DNA of 64,000 bases from Photobacterium atrarenae (lineage in GTDB: Bacteria > Pseudomonadota > Gammaproteobacteria > Enterobacterales > Vibrionaceae), in NCBI RefSeq assembly GCF_024380015.1, contig NZ_CP101508.1:2914902-2978901 (forward strand), given 5' to 3'. A program made the translations under genes and the position numbers. Of this stretch, positions 20,515 through 30,442 are shown piece after piece (within the stretch, counting starts at the first letter, position 1; every line of letters starts with the position of its first letter). The notes below the pieces were generated by a model, which searched no databases, was not told where the DNA came from, and saw only the letters and a list, made by a program, of their open reading frames with translations.

Positions 20515-21333
20515 ATGAAGTACAACCTGGCAATCTACGCCATGGTACCTGCTTTGCTGTCGACAGGGATTTATGCACAAGAGTCAACGCAGCCGTCTCC
20601 TCCAGGGAAAAAGTGGGGAGCTTCGATTGGAATTGACTACAGCAGAAATGCCTATGACAGTAACAGTTATCTGGCAGAGCGTAACCTCGCGGCATCTGCA
20701 ACGATCACTTACAACTTAAACGACAACACACAATTCTCAGCACTCATCTCCGGGCGACACAGTTTTGACGGTGAGAGAGGCGACTATTGGGATGATTTCT
20801 GGCTCACCGCCACCCGTCGCAACCTCTGGACACCAACAGACAACCTGTCAATGTCCGTCGGTGGCCGTGTGCTGATTCCGATCTCCGACACCTCCGTTAA
20901 AAACGATCTGCAAACTGCAATTCGCGGTGACGTGAAATTTACCCTGGTGCTGGATCATTGGCTGTCGGGACTCACCGTCAGTGATGCGATCCGGCTACGG
21001 AAAAACTTCCATCAATACACCACAGCCGGTGGTCATCCGCTGGAAGAATACCGTTTCAGCAACCTCCTGACTGTCGATTACACCAAAGCCAAATGGTTCT
21101 TCAGCACTAACTTTGTCAGTGCTGAGTCCTGGAGCTACCGCGGCACTCGCTACTCACCCAAGCTGACCTATGCTGCCGAAATCGGCTATCAAATCACCAC
21201 CCCATTCAGTGCCGCGCTCGGTATGACCAATAGCGCGACTTACTACGACCCGGACCGAGGGCCGAGTCCACTTAACGATTTGTTTGATCTAGAAAAGCCG
21301 ACCTACTACATCACGCTGAATTACACCCTGTAA
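20515..21333 (+). CDS. Predicted outer-membrane beta-barrel protein
   Basis: A 272-residue protein with a signal peptide (MKYNLAIYAMVPALLSTGIYA, cleavage after ~AYA/QES). Alternating hydrophobic strands follow throughout (WGASIGIDYS, AASATITYNL, FSALISGRHSF, LSMSVGGRVLI), ending in YYITLNYTL, like the C-terminal insertion strand of a barrel although the last residue is Leu, not Phe. SD-like AGGGAACAGGG precedes the ATG. It is followed 27 bases later by a giant lipoprotein protease, and the two seem to be one operon. No specific family was recognised; it could be a porin-like or assembly/anchor partner for the protease. Confidence 0.75.
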   Translation: MKYNLAIYAMVPALLSTGIYAQESTQPSPPGKKWGASIGIDYSRNAYDSNSYLAERNLAASATITYNLNDNTQFSALISGRHSFDGERGDYWDDFWLTATRRNLWTPTDNLSMSVGGRVLIPISDTSVKNDLQTAIRGDVKFTLVLDHWLSGLTVSDAIRLRKNFHQYTTAGGHPLEEYRFSNLLTVDYTKAKWFFSTNFVSAESWSYRGTRYSPKLTYAAEIGYQITTPFSAALGMTNSATYYDPDRGPSPLNDLFDLEKPTYYITLNYTL

Positions 21334-21360
21334 GCAAAGAATAAAAAAGGTAAACACAAC

Positions 21361-24300
21361 ATGTATAAGAAGTTAGCGATAGCCGCCATGGTGAGCATTG
21401 CGCTCTATGGCTGCGGTGCCGAAGAGCGAAGTTATGACACACTCCCTCGGGCAACAGAGCAAATCTCCAAGAGCTCGCTGGATACCGAATCTCTGTGGCT
21501 GTATATGCCATCCACCGGGGCAACACCCCGTTATGCCGTTACCCAACGTGGTTTCTTCCAGGGTACCCCAAAACTGGTCAAACTCCGCTTTGACAAACAA
21601 AACGGGATTATTGCCGAGGAGATCGACCGCGACACCATCAAGCCCGGCGAGGAAAGCCGTTACGCCGACGTGATCAACCAGGCACCTGTACTCAAGATCC
21701 CGGGTACCTTCCAGCAATACCGCTGTGCCGAGGATAACTACGATGAGTGCACCAACAAGGAAGAGCTCAATGAAGATGCTGACCTGAACTGGGAAGAAAC
21801 AACCCATTTCACCCCGGATTATGCCGGGATTGAATCCTTGGCGGTCGATACCGTGGATGCCTGGTGGACGGCTGATAACGTCGATGAAACTGCAGATCCT
21901 CGTGTCACTCACTGGGAATACGATGCCGAAAGCGGCACCATTAATGTCGAAGTGGAGCGCACCTTTTCCGCCAGTCCGGACGACGCCTACTTGTTTGGCA
22001 ACAACCTGGAAGACTTATCTTTCAAAACCCGTTTTTTCTACTCTCTGGTTAAGCTCGACAAACTCGCATCTCCTGACTACCAAATAGTTCAGGCCCCGGG
22101 CCGTGACTCGTTACGCTTTGGCTTCTTTAATGTGGAAAAAAGCCAGCGTTCGTTAACCGGAGAATCAGGCCTGCAAGGTCAGAGCTTTAACTTACTCAAG
22201 CGGTTCAATCCGAATGCCCCAATAGAGTACTACTTGAGCGACAGCTACTTTGACAAAGAGAACAAGCTTTATCTGGATGTCACGCTAGAAACGATCCGTG
22301 AGATCAACCGTACCCTGAAAGGAACCGGCGTTCCGACAATCAAAATCATGAATGAGAGCCAGCCGGCTGGTGTTCATACCGGCGATCTACGTTATAACGT
22401 GCTCAACCTAATCACTGATCCAGTCGACAACGGTCTGTTGGGCTATGGGCCTTCGGCCTCAAACCCGCTGACCGGCGAGATCGTTCATGCCCACGTCAAC
22501 CAGTATGCCGGCGTGATCCGTTCGACCTCCCGGCGGATGTGGAATGAGCTGGTCATGCGCTATAACCGGGAAGAAATTGAACGCCCGGCTCAGTTTATTC
22601 CTCAAGCGCCGCCAAGCGACAACACTGCAAGTATAGTGGCAAACGATAACGATCATAACGGCAGTTCTCTGATATCTGTAACCGCAGCAACAAGTGCCCC
22701 ATTGGTTCAGTCTGAGCCCCGCTTTATCAATGGGGTACCACGCTGGTTGACACCACCTGAACAAGAAGCAGATACGTTGAGCAGGGCTAGTGCCGACTAT
22801 CAAAAGCAACTCAATAAAATGGCCGAACAAAACATGTACGCGGCTGAATTTATGTGGGTCAGCACCAAGTCGAAAGGCCTTATCAAAGGAATTGACTACT
22901 TGAGCGGTGGTTACTTTGATAACCAAGGCCTGGAGCCCTCAGCTCAAGACTACACCGCGAAAGTCAACACTAAGCTGAAGTCGTGGAATCATCTGAACAA
23001 AGACCAGCAGCAAGAAGTTAGTGATGCCATCACCAGACACATGTTCAAATCAACCCTGGTGCACGAACTTGGCCACAACTTGGGCCTGCGTCATAACTTT
23101 ATGGGTTCAGTCGATAAGGCCAATTTCTACCAGCAGGATGAAATCAATACCCTAGGGTATGAAAAGGTTCCGGCTTACAGTTCTGTCATGGACTACGGTG
23201 CATCAATTTTTGATGAGCTTCCGACATACGGTAAATATGATATTGCCGCACTGCGCTACGGTTACGGGCGAAAAGTAGAAACACTCCAGCCTGATAATAT
23301 CAATGGGCAAACTTCCGAAATGGTTAGCCTTAAAGCGTTCGATAAAACGTTGGAAAACAACTATAACGCATATCCGCGAGGAATCCTGGATGAACTGGCA
23401 GAGCACCTGAAAAATGACTCGCCTGATACAAAACTGAAACAGTATAACTTCTGTACAGATGAAAACGTGACCAGCCAGACCACCTGTAACCGCTTTGATG
23501 AAGGCACCAATGTTCTGGAGCTGACTCAATTCCGCATTCAGAAATACTGGGACAACTATGATCTAGTGAATCGTCGTGATAACCGAGAAAATTTCTATGA
23601 TTTCAACCTTCACAATTATTCTCTGCATCGCATCAACCAATTTTCACAAATCCGGGATGTCATTGAAGACCTTGGCCGATATGACAATCTGATTGCTATG
23701 GTCAATAACACCGCAGGAGAAAACAGCTACGGTAGCAATGTATCCGAGTTTTATACCCGCTCTTGTACACCAGCTTATAAGCGTAAGTCATTAAATGAAT
23801 CTCAAAAAATAATCTGTGACACCTATGATGCAAGTTTACTGGCCGCAAACTTCTTCATTCAGATCCTGGAAACACCAGATAAGGTTTGTGAAGTAAAAAT
23901 AGACATGGACGGTAGCTCCCCGAGCTATAAATTTATTCCACTATCCAATTTGTGGCTTCAGTATCAAGGCGCGATTCAGCACAAAACAGACTTACCGCGT
24001 TCTTGTTTTGATCCTGAACTGACATCGGTCATGGAAAATGGCTTCCAGAAAATCACCGTTCTGTCTGAAACTCGGGATGGTCGCCCTCTAGATAATATGC
24101 GGGCTAACAACCCATACCAAAATAGTCACAGTGCCGTTGATTTGCTTGGTGTATGGCCGGACAAATTACTGGCTGCACAACTGCTGGTTAAACGGAGCGG
24201 CCTTTACCACAGCAGTAACGACAAGTCGAATATGGCCCTGATCGACATTTCCAGCACTCAAAGTGGCACTCAGGGTACACCACAAAAGCTGAAAACTTAT

Positions 24301-25221
24301 CTGGGCTACTTAGGCTTTGGTATGGATTCATACAGGGATCCTATCTTTATCGATAAAGACGGCGTAAGAAAGGATACGATAAAACGCTATGTGCCTGATA
24401 TTAAACGCTCGATTGATATCCCTGGATATCTGGTTGGTTTGAAATGGTACTTTCAGCTTTCGCAGGAAACTGTTACGCCACTGTATTCCGCGCTGCTTCA
24501 TAACCTTGTTGCTTTCGGTTGGGGACAAGAATATGGGTTATCTGACAGCTCAAAAGATCTGATCGATGACATTACGCTAACTCAGCCAAGCATGGGCAGT
24601 GATGAAAATGATAGCTTCCAGTTTAGCTGGAAAGCCCGGAACTACCTTATTACCCGACGTAATGGTCTGGCGAAGCATATGGCAGAAAAAGCCCTGCTTA
24701 TCAATGGTAAGGATGTTGAATTAGCAAAACTGGAGAAGGCCAACCCACGCACTAAGCGCAACCTAAACACGAAAGGACTTCGAAGCCTGAAAGATCTTCA
24801 AGTGATTCTGTTACGAGACCCTGCGGCAATTGAGGAGCTCGAGTCGGCCACGCACTTTGAATCACTTTTCAGAGGGAAAGGTTTCCCAATCATTACCGAA
24901 CCAGCCAAGTTTACTTTTAATAAAGCAGATGACTGTTATTCACCAGCAACCGATAACAGCCGCTGCCATAAAAAAGAGAACTTACACGCTGCCTGGAATG
25001 CCATGCGTGTCTATAAGGATATTGATCCAGACTACCTCAATATATTACTGGATAGCGCGAAAAACTACGCGTCATATATTAGCCAGGAAATCAATGAGAT
25101 TCCTGAAGATGCCACAATTTATGACATCGACCCGGAAATCATCTGGCTATGGGATCGACGCGAATACATCCAGTATCGCTATGCGCTAGAGCAGCTGCCG
25201 GTCCTTCCGGCTTACTACTAA
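21361..25221 (+). CDS. Very large lipoprotein zinc metalloprotease (metzincin type)
   Basis: A 1,286-residue protein. The N-terminus is a lipoprotein signal (MYKKLAIAAMVSIALYGCG; lipid Cys19), so it is membrane-anchored, probably at the outer membrane. The catalytic site is HELGHNLGLRH at residues 568-578, a full HExxHxxGxxH metzincin motif (zinc ligands His568, His572, His578; general base Glu569), followed ~40 residues later by SVMDYG, a plausible Met-turn. The long flanks (1-560 and 620-1286) have no recognised domains; the arrangement resembles DUF5117/DUF4953-type zinc-dependent proteases. It follows an outer-membrane barrel gene and precedes a terminator and a peptide ABC importer. The substrate is unknown. 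Confidence 0.85.
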   Translation: MYKKLAIAAMVSIALYGCGAEERSYDTLPRATEQISKSSLDTESLWLYMPSTGATPRYAVTQRGFFQGTPKLVKLRFDKQNGIIAEEIDRDTIKPGEESRYADVINQAPVLKIPGTFQQYRCAEDNYDECTNKEELNEDADLNWEETTHFTPDYAGIESLAVDTVDAWWTADNVDETADPRVTHWEYDAESGTINVEVERTFSASPDDAYLFGNNLEDLSFKTRFFYSLVKLDKLASPDYQIVQAPGRDSLRFGFFNVEKSQRSLTGESGLQGQSFNLLKRFNPNAPIEYYLSDSYFDKENKLYLDVTLETIREINRTLKGTGVPTIKIMNESQPAGVHTGDLRYNVLNLITDPVDNGLLGYGPSASNPLTGEIVHAHVNQYAGVIRSTSRRMWNELVMRYNREEIERPAQFIPQAPPSDNTASIVANDNDHNGSSLISVTAATSAPLVQSEPRFINGVPRWLTPPEQEADTLSRASADYQKQLNKMAEQNMYAAEFMWVSTKSKGLIKGIDYLSGGYFDNQGLEPSAQDYTAKVNTKLKSWNHLNKDQQQEVSDAITRHMFKSTLVHELGHNLGLRHNFMGSVDKANFYQQDEINTLGYEKVPAYSSVMDYGASIFDELPTYGKYDIAALRYGYGRKVETLQPDNINGQTSEMVSLKAFDKTLENNYNAYPRGILDELAEHLKNDSPDTKLKQYNFCTDENVTSQTTCNRFDEGTNVLELTQFRIQKYWDNYDLVNRRDNRENFYDFNLHNYSLHRINQFSQIRDVIEDLGRYDNLIAMVNNTAGENSYGSNVSEFYTRSCTPAYKRKSLNESQKIICDTYDASLLAANFFIQILETPDKVCEVKIDMDGSSPSYKFIPLSNLWLQYQGAIQHKTDLPRSCFDPELTSVMENGFQKITVLSETRDGRPLDNMRANNPYQNSHSAVDLLGVWPDKLLAAQLLVKRSGLYHSSNDKSNMALIDISSTQSGTQGTPQKLKTYLGYLGFGMDSYRDPIFIDKDGVRKDTIKRYVPDIKRSIDIPGYLVGLKWYFQLSQETVTPLYSALLHNLVAFGWGQEYGLSDSSKDLIDDITLTQPSMGSDENDSFQFSWKARNYLITRRNGLAKHMAEKALLINGKDVELAKLEKANPRTKRNLNTKGLRSLKDLQVILLRDPAAIEELESATHFESLFRGKGFPIITEPAKFTFNKADDCYSPATDNSRCHKKENLHAAWNAMRVYKDIDPDYLNILLDSAKNYASYISQEINEIPEDATIYDIDPEIIWLWDRREYIQYRYALEQLPVLPAYY

Positions 25222-25233
25222 GTCACTCAACCC

Positions 25234-25261
25234 AGCCGGATATCTCGCATATCCGGCTTTT
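25234..25261 (+). terminator. Intrinsic terminator after the metalloprotease
   Basis: AGCCGGATAT (25234-25243), five-base loop, ATATCCGGCT (25249-25258), then TTT. It separates the barrel-protease operon from the ABC transporter operon. Confidence 0.85.
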
Positions 25262-25383
25262 CTACTCATTCTGTGCGATCAACAGCCCAGCTCATCAGAT
25301 GCCGCCACCGCTTGCCCGGACAGCATCTTTCGGTGAGGTCCAGCCCTCAGGGGAAGGCGTGCGCTATGCGAACACAGAAGAAA

Positions 25384-25416
25384 ACCGGCCCAGGGTAGGA
25401 ATACCCAACCGCCGGT
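25384..25416 (+). promoter_or_regulatory. Two-tier hairpin in the leader of the yejB-like gene
   Basis: ACCGGC (25384-25389) pairs with GCCGGT (25411-25416). Inside, GGGTA (25393-25397) pairs with TACCC (25402-25406) around GGAA, with small internal loops CCA and AACC. It sits ~20 bases before the ribosome site (ATAGGAG) of a gene starting with TTG. No known riboswitch class was matched. Confidence 0.5.
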
Positions 25417-25447
25417 CAGCCTGACTAAGGATGAATAGGAGTCTGCT

Positions 25448-26467
25448 TTGCTCGCTTATTTTAGCCGACGATTACTACTGATCATTCCCACCTTTATTGG
25501 TGTCACCTTGCTGGTCTTCGCCCTGACCCGGTTTGTACCCGGCGGTCCGGTGGAGCGAATGATTGCCCAGATGCAATCCCAATCCATGGAAAGCGGCGGC
25601 GGAAACCAACAGGGATCACAAACGCTGTCTGAGGAGCAGATTGCCGAACTGAACGCCTTCTACGGGTTGGACAAACCGATGTTTGAAGCCTATACCGAAT
25701 GGCTGGGCAAGCTGATCACCCTGGATCTGGGAGAATCCACCCGCTATTACGAGCCGGTGTGGGACATGATCAAAGAACGCCTGCCCGTCTCCCTCTTCTA
25801 CGGCCTGCTGACGTTCCTGATCAGCTACCTGGTGTCGATTCCGCTCGGGATCCTCAAAGCCATGAAACACGGCTCCCGGTTCGACCATGTCAGCTCGGTG
25901 ATGGTGTTTATCGGCTACGCCCTGCCCAATTACGTGGTCGGGGTCTTTCTGCTCTCATTCTTTGCTTTCCATCTCGACTGGTTCCCGATGGGTGATTTCG
26001 TCAGCGATGATTTTGACGACCTGTTGTGGCCGGATAAAATTGCCGACCTGTTTGCGCATGCTGCCCTGCCCCTGCTGTGCTACATCATCGGCGATTTCGC
26101 CATTCTCACCATGACGATGAAAAACAACCTGCTGGAAAACCTGGCGGCAGATTATGTCAAAACCGCCATAGCCAAGGGGCTCCCCTTCCGGCAGGCCGTC
26201 CGCAAACACGCCCTGCGCAACAGCCTGATCCCGATTGCCAGCCATCTGGGGAACGTGGTTTCAGTCTTTGTCGCCGGCTCGTTTCTGATTGAGGTGGTAT
26301 TCAATATCGACGGCATCGGCCTACTGGGGTACGAATCGATCATCGAGCGGGACTACCCGGTAGTGATGGGGATCCTGGCGATGTCGTCCCTGCTGCTGAT
26401 GCTGGGCAACATCCTCTCGGATCTGTGTGTTGCCCTGGTCGATCCACGGGTTAAATTCGGGAGTTAA
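25448..26467 (+). CDS. yejB: Peptide-type ABC transporter permease, YejB-like
   Basis: A 339-residue permease with six membrane segments. The N-terminus (LAYFSRRLLLIIPTFIGVTLLVFALTRFVPGGP) is typical of DppB/YejB, including the characteristic insertion after VERMIAQMQ. The EAA loop (KTAIAKGLPFRQAVRKHALRNS) lies near residues 235-258. The initiator is TTG at 25448, chosen because AGGAG lies six bases upstream and the conserved N-terminus begins there. The next gene begins at the base after its stop. In E. coli YejABEF imports peptides and the antibiotic microcin C; peptides are likely cargo here too. Confidence 0.88.
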   Translation: MLAYFSRRLLLIIPTFIGVTLLVFALTRFVPGGPVERMIAQMQSQSMESGGGNQQGSQTLSEEQIAELNAFYGLDKPMFEAYTEWLGKLITLDLGESTRYYEPVWDMIKERLPVSLFYGLLTFLISYLVSIPLGILKAMKHGSRFDHVSSVMVFIGYALPNYVVGVFLLSFFAFHLDWFPMGDFVSDDFDDLLWPDKIADLFAHAALPLLCYIIGDFAILTMTMKNNLLENLAADYVKTAIAKGLPFRQAVRKHALRNSLIPIASHLGNVVSVFVAGSFLIEVVFNIDGIGLLGYESIIERDYPVVMGILAMSSLLLMLGNILSDLCVALVDPRVKFGS

Positions 26468-27514
26468 ATGATGGCACTCAATCCACTGACCCTAAAGAAA
26501 ATCAACCGCTTCCGCTCGATCAAACGAAGCTACTATTCTTTTGTCCTCCTGGCGGCCCTGATCCTGCTCTCCTGTGTCGCTGAGCTGCTGGTCAACAGCC
26601 GGGCCCTGGTTGTCTCCTACCAAGGCGAGCTGTACTTCCCGACTTACTCAGCAGTAAACACCGGGGAGACCTTCGGCCTGAACTACGGCTACGAGGCCAA
26701 TTATCGCGACCTGAAACAACACTTTGCCACCGAAGGAAAAGGCAACTGGGTGTTGATGCCGGTGATTCCCTGGAATCCTTACGAGCAGGACTTCGACGGG
26801 ACAAGCTATCCGCCGAACCCGCCGTCGCTGGACCGCCAGCATTATCTGGGCACCGATGAATCCGGACGCGATGTCCTGGCACGCCTGATCTACGGTTTCC
26901 GGATTGCCATCTGGTTCGCCTTATTGACCCTGACCCTGTGCTACACCATTGGTGTGTTGGTGGGCTCGCTGATGGGATACCTCGGCGGCAAGTTCGACCT
27001 GGTGATGCAACGGGTGATCGAGGTGTGGTCGATGGTGCCGTTTCTCTACGTCATCATGATCATGGTCTCCATTATCCAGCCCAGTTTCTTCCTGTTTGTC
27101 CTGATCAATGTGATGTTCGGCTGGATCAGTATCACCTGGTACATGAGAACCATGACCTATAAAGAAAAAGCCCGGGAATATGTCCTGGCTGCCCGGGCGC
27201 AGGGGGCCAGCCTGTGGCGGGTGATCGTCAAACATATTCTGCCCAACACCATGGTCATGGTGATCACCCTGGCACCGTTCGGCATTGTTGCCAATATCAC
27301 GACGCTGACGGCACTGGACTATCTCGGGCTGGGCCTGATGCCGCCGACCCCGAGCTGGGGCGATCTGCTGCAACAGGGGAAATCAAACCTCAATGCCTAC
27401 TGGATCATCGGCTCGGTAGTGTTCGCCATTGTGTCGGTCCTGACCATGGTGACCTTCATCGGCGAAGGGATCCGCGAAGCGTTCGATCCGAAAAAGTACA
27501 CCCGGTATGTCTGA
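26468..27514 (+). CDS. yejE: Peptide-type ABC transporter permease, YejE-like
   Basis: A 348-residue DppC/YejE-type permease. It has one N-terminal helix (~23-43), the ~100-residue periplasmic domain usual for YejE (YPPNPPSLDRQHYLGTDESGRDVLAR), then the five-helix core with EAA loop KEKAREYVLAARAQGASLWRV and DYLGLGLMPPTPSWGDLL. It starts directly after the yejB stop, so the two are translationally coupled. It is the second half of the pore. Confidence 0.9.
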   Translation: MMALNPLTLKKINRFRSIKRSYYSFVLLAALILLSCVAELLVNSRALVVSYQGELYFPTYSAVNTGETFGLNYGYEANYRDLKQHFATEGKGNWVLMPVIPWNPYEQDFDGTSYPPNPPSLDRQHYLGTDESGRDVLARLIYGFRIAIWFALLTLTLCYTIGVLVGSLMGYLGGKFDLVMQRVIEVWSMVPFLYVIMIMVSIIQPSFFLFVLINVMFGWISITWYMRTMTYKEKAREYVLAARAQGASLWRVIVKHILPNTMVMVITLAPFGIVANITTLTALDYLGLGLMPPTPSWGDLLQQGKSNLNAYWIIGSVVFAIVSVLTMVTFIGEGIREAFDPKKYTRYV

Positions 27515-27620
27515 TGCCAACACCTCACTCAATGGATGGCAACACAGCCAACCGTTTATCAACACAACATCTGTCCAAGGGTCGCAAGGCACGGCCCTGG
27601 CAGGCATCGATGGAGTCACC

Positions 27621-29429
27621 ATGAAACAATTATTGATGGCCTTGCTGCTCACTGTCCTGATGGTGCTGTTTCAGAGCGGTGCGCTGGCCACAGAGCTCCC
27701 GTCGGGGCTCAAGTGGATATCCAACTCGGATCAGCCGCTGTTTGCCGACAGCCGGGCCAAGCCGGGCGGCACTTACCGGCTGCACATTTCAAGCTTTCCG
27801 CTCACCCTTCGAACCATCGGCCCCGACGCCAACGGCAGCTTTCGCCCCTTCCTGCTCGATGGCAACCCGGCGCTACTGCAGCAACAACCCAATACCCGGG
27901 CGTTTCTGCCGGCAATTGCCAAACAATGGGCCTTTGGTGACGATCACCAAACCCTTTATTTCCGGCTTGATGAGCATGCCCGCTGGAGCGACGGCGAGCC
28001 CATCACCAGCCGGGATTTTGCCTTTGTGTTCGACTACATGAGAAGCGAACATGCCAAGGCGCCGTGGTACAAGGAGCACTTCACCAACAAAGTGGCGGGG
28101 ATCACTGTCTACGACCCGTACACCTTTGCTCTCCACTCTGCCGATCCCCTGGCGGACGATGAATTGCTCATGCGCTTGAACATCATGCCCAGACCGGCGC
28201 ACTTCTATCCGGGCGGACAGCTGCCGAAAGATTTCGTCCGCCGTTATAACTGGAAAGCCGAGCCTGTGACCGGGCCGTATTACGTGAGCAAAATCCGCAA
28301 AGGCCGGGCGATTCATCTGGAAAAAGTCGACAATTGGTGGGGCTATGCCAACCGGTATTACCAGTACCGCTACAACGTCGACAAAATTATTCTCAAGGTG
28401 ATCCGCGATACCGACATTGCGCTGAAATACTTTGAGCGCGGTAAACTGGACGCTTACAACATGATCTTTCCGTCGCTGTGGCATAACAAAGCCAAAGGGC
28501 CACTGTATGATCAGGGTTACATTCACAAATCCTGGCTTTATAACAAGTCGCCGCAAGGCGCGGCCGGCGTGTGGCTGAATCTGCAGGCGCCGCTGATGGC
28601 CAGTGACGCCATCCGCCACGGTATCGCCCATGCGCTGAATGTCCCGAAAATGATTGCGGTTGCGCTGCGCGGGGATTATGTCCACCAGCAAAGCTTCGGC
28701 TCCGGTTATGGTGACTACGATAACCCGGAGATCCAGGCGAAAGCCTTTGATCCGGCCCAGGCTGCCGAGTATTTCCGGCAAGCCGGGTTCAAGCACCTGG
28801 ACAGCGACGGCATCCGCATCAACGATCAAGGAGAGCGCCTGAGCATCACCCTGACCTATCGCACCAAAATGCATACGGCACGGGTGGTGGTGCTGAAAGA
28901 GGAAGCCAAAAAAGCCGGACTGGAGATTGAACTCAAACTGGTGGACGGTGCCACCGGGTTCAAATCCCTGCTAGAGAAAAAACATCAGGCAGCATTTCTG
29001 GGGATGGGAACGGGGCCTCTGCCGGTCTATTGGCAGTTCTTTCACTCCGCCAATGCCAAACCGCAGACCAACAACTTCACCAACTACGCCGATCCGGCCA
29101 TGGACCGGCTGATTGAAGCATTCGACACTGAATTCGATGTCCGCCGTAAAGCCGGGCTCTCGCGCCAGATCCTGCAGAAAATTGCCGAGTGCGACTGCGT
29201 GATCCCGACCTATGCCGTACCGTTTTCCCGCGGTGCCCACTGGCGTTATGTGAAGCTGCCGCAAGGCCTGGGCACCGAATTATCCCGCGATATCCTCGAT
29301 GCCAACCGGATCGAGCTCGGCCTGTTCTGGATCGATCTGGACGAGAAAAGAGCGACTAAGCAAGCGCTGGACGATGAGCACGCCTTTGAGCCCGTGACGA
29401 CCATCGACAGACGATTTACCCAGGGATAA
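27621..29429 (+). CDS. yejA: Extracellular solute-binding protein, YejA-like (SBP family 5)
   Basis: A 602-residue periplasmic binding protein. A signal peptide (MKQLLMALLLTVLMVLFQSGALA) precedes the mature protein, which begins TELPSGLKWIS. The family 5 core is clear (KQWAFGDDHQTLYFRLDEHARWSDGEPITSRDFAF written across residues ~100-135, and MDRLIEAFD). The start at 27621 was preferred because the longer frame from 27507 lacks a signal at its N-terminus, while 27621 gives a perfect one with TGGAG upstream. The binding protein lies after the permeases rather than first. It delivers the peptide-like ligand to the YejB/E pore. Confidence 0.88.
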   Translation: MKQLLMALLLTVLMVLFQSGALATELPSGLKWISNSDQPLFADSRAKPGGTYRLHISSFPLTLRTIGPDANGSFRPFLLDGNPALLQQQPNTRAFLPAIAKQWAFGDDHQTLYFRLDEHARWSDGEPITSRDFAFVFDYMRSEHAKAPWYKEHFTNKVAGITVYDPYTFALHSADPLADDELLMRLNIMPRPAHFYPGGQLPKDFVRRYNWKAEPVTGPYYVSKIRKGRAIHLEKVDNWWGYANRYYQYRYNVDKIILKVIRDTDIALKYFERGKLDAYNMIFPSLWHNKAKGPLYDQGYIHKSWLYNKSPQGAAGVWLNLQAPLMASDAIRHGIAHALNVPKMIAVALRGDYVHQQSFGSGYGDYDNPEIQAKAFDPAQAAEYFRQAGFKHLDSDGIRINDQGERLSITLTYRTKMHTARVVVLKEEAKKAGLEIELKLVDGATGFKSLLEKKHQAAFLGMGTGPLPVYWQFFHSANAKPQTNNFTNYADPAMDRLIEAFDTEFDVRRKAGLSRQILQKIAECDCVIPTYAVPFSRGAHWRYVKLPQGLGTELSRDILDANRIELGLFWIDLDEKRATKQALDDEHAFEPVTTIDRRFTQG

Positions 29430-29443
29430 AGGAAGCACTCATC

Positions 29444-30442
29444 ATGCGTGATACAGAAAGCAATATCCTGACCATCAAAGATTTAGAAACTACCTTCACC
29501 ACAGACGAAGGGGATATCAAAGTACTCGACGGCGTCTCATTCACGGTCGCCCAAGGCAAAACCATCGGGGTGGTCGGTGAATCCGGCTGCGGCAAAAGTG
29601 TCACCGCGGCATCCATCATGGGGCTGCTTCCCCGCCCTTACGGCAAAGTGACCGGCGGTACCATCATTTACCAGGGCATCGATCTGGTTAAGATGGTCCC
29701 GACCGAACTCTATCAGACCCGCGGCGCCAAGATCTCGATGATTTTCCAGGATCCGATGACCGCCCTGAACCCGGTCCACACCATCGGCCGCCAGCTCTGT
29801 GAAGTCTACGAGCTGCACCAACCGGAGCTGTCCAAAACCGAGCGCAAACAAGCGGCCCTGGCAATGCTGCAGCAAGTCGGCATCCCTGCCGCCGAGCAGC
29901 GTTTTCATGTTTATCCGCATGAGCTTTCCGGCGGGATGCGCCAGCGGGTGATGATTGCGATGGCCCTCGCCTGCAAACCGGACATCCTGATTGCCGATGA
30001 GCCGACTACCGCGCTTGATGTGACGGTTCAAGCCCAGATCCTGGCGTTGATGCGCACCATCCAGGCCGAGAACAATATGGCCATCATCTTTATCACCCAC
30101 GATTTGGGCGTGGTTGCCGAGATGTGTGATGACGTTGTCGTGATGTATGCGGGGCGGGTGGTCGAACGCGCCGATGTATTTACCCTGTTTGAATCCCCGC
30201 AACATCCCTATACCCAGGGGCTGCTGCGCTCCATTCCCCGCCTTGATGGTCAACCGAAAACCAAGCTGGAAACCATCCCCGGCTCGGTCCCTTCACTCCG
30301 GGAAATGCCTTCCGGCTGCCGGTTCCGCAACCGCTGCCATGACCAGAGCGCGCGGTGCGGCGAAACCGTCCCGCAGCCGCAGACCGTCTCCCCGGGGCAC
30401 GATGTGAGCTGCCTGATGATCAACGAGGTGAACCATGGCTGA
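29444..30442 (+). CDS. ABC transporter ATP-binding protein, first half of a YejF-equivalent pair
   Basis: A 332-residue ATPase with Walker [11 protein letters not shown]-loop [10 protein letters not shown], signature LSGGMRQR, Walker [17 protein letters not shown] switch, and a C-terminal CRFRNRC...C...C iron-sulfur-type cluster. In E. coli both ATPase halves are fused in YejF; here they are separate, overlapping by 8 bases with the next gene. AAAGGAAGC precedes the ATG. Confidence 0.93.
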   Translation: MRDTESNILTIKDLETTFTTDEGDIKVLDGVSFTVAQGKTIGVVGESGCGKSVTAASIMGLLPRPYGKVTGGTIIYQGIDLVKMVPTELYQTRGAKISMIFQDPMTALNPVHTIGRQLCEVYELHQPELSKTERKQAALAMLQQVGIPAAEQRFHVYPHELSGGMRQRVMIAMALACKPDILIADEPTTALDVTVQAQILALMRTIQAENNMAIIFITHDLGVVAEMCDDVVVMYAGRVVERADVFTLFESPQHPYTQGLLRSIPRLDGQPKTKLETIPGSVPSLREMPSGCRFRNRCHDQSARCGETVPQPQTVSPGHDVSCLMINEVNHG

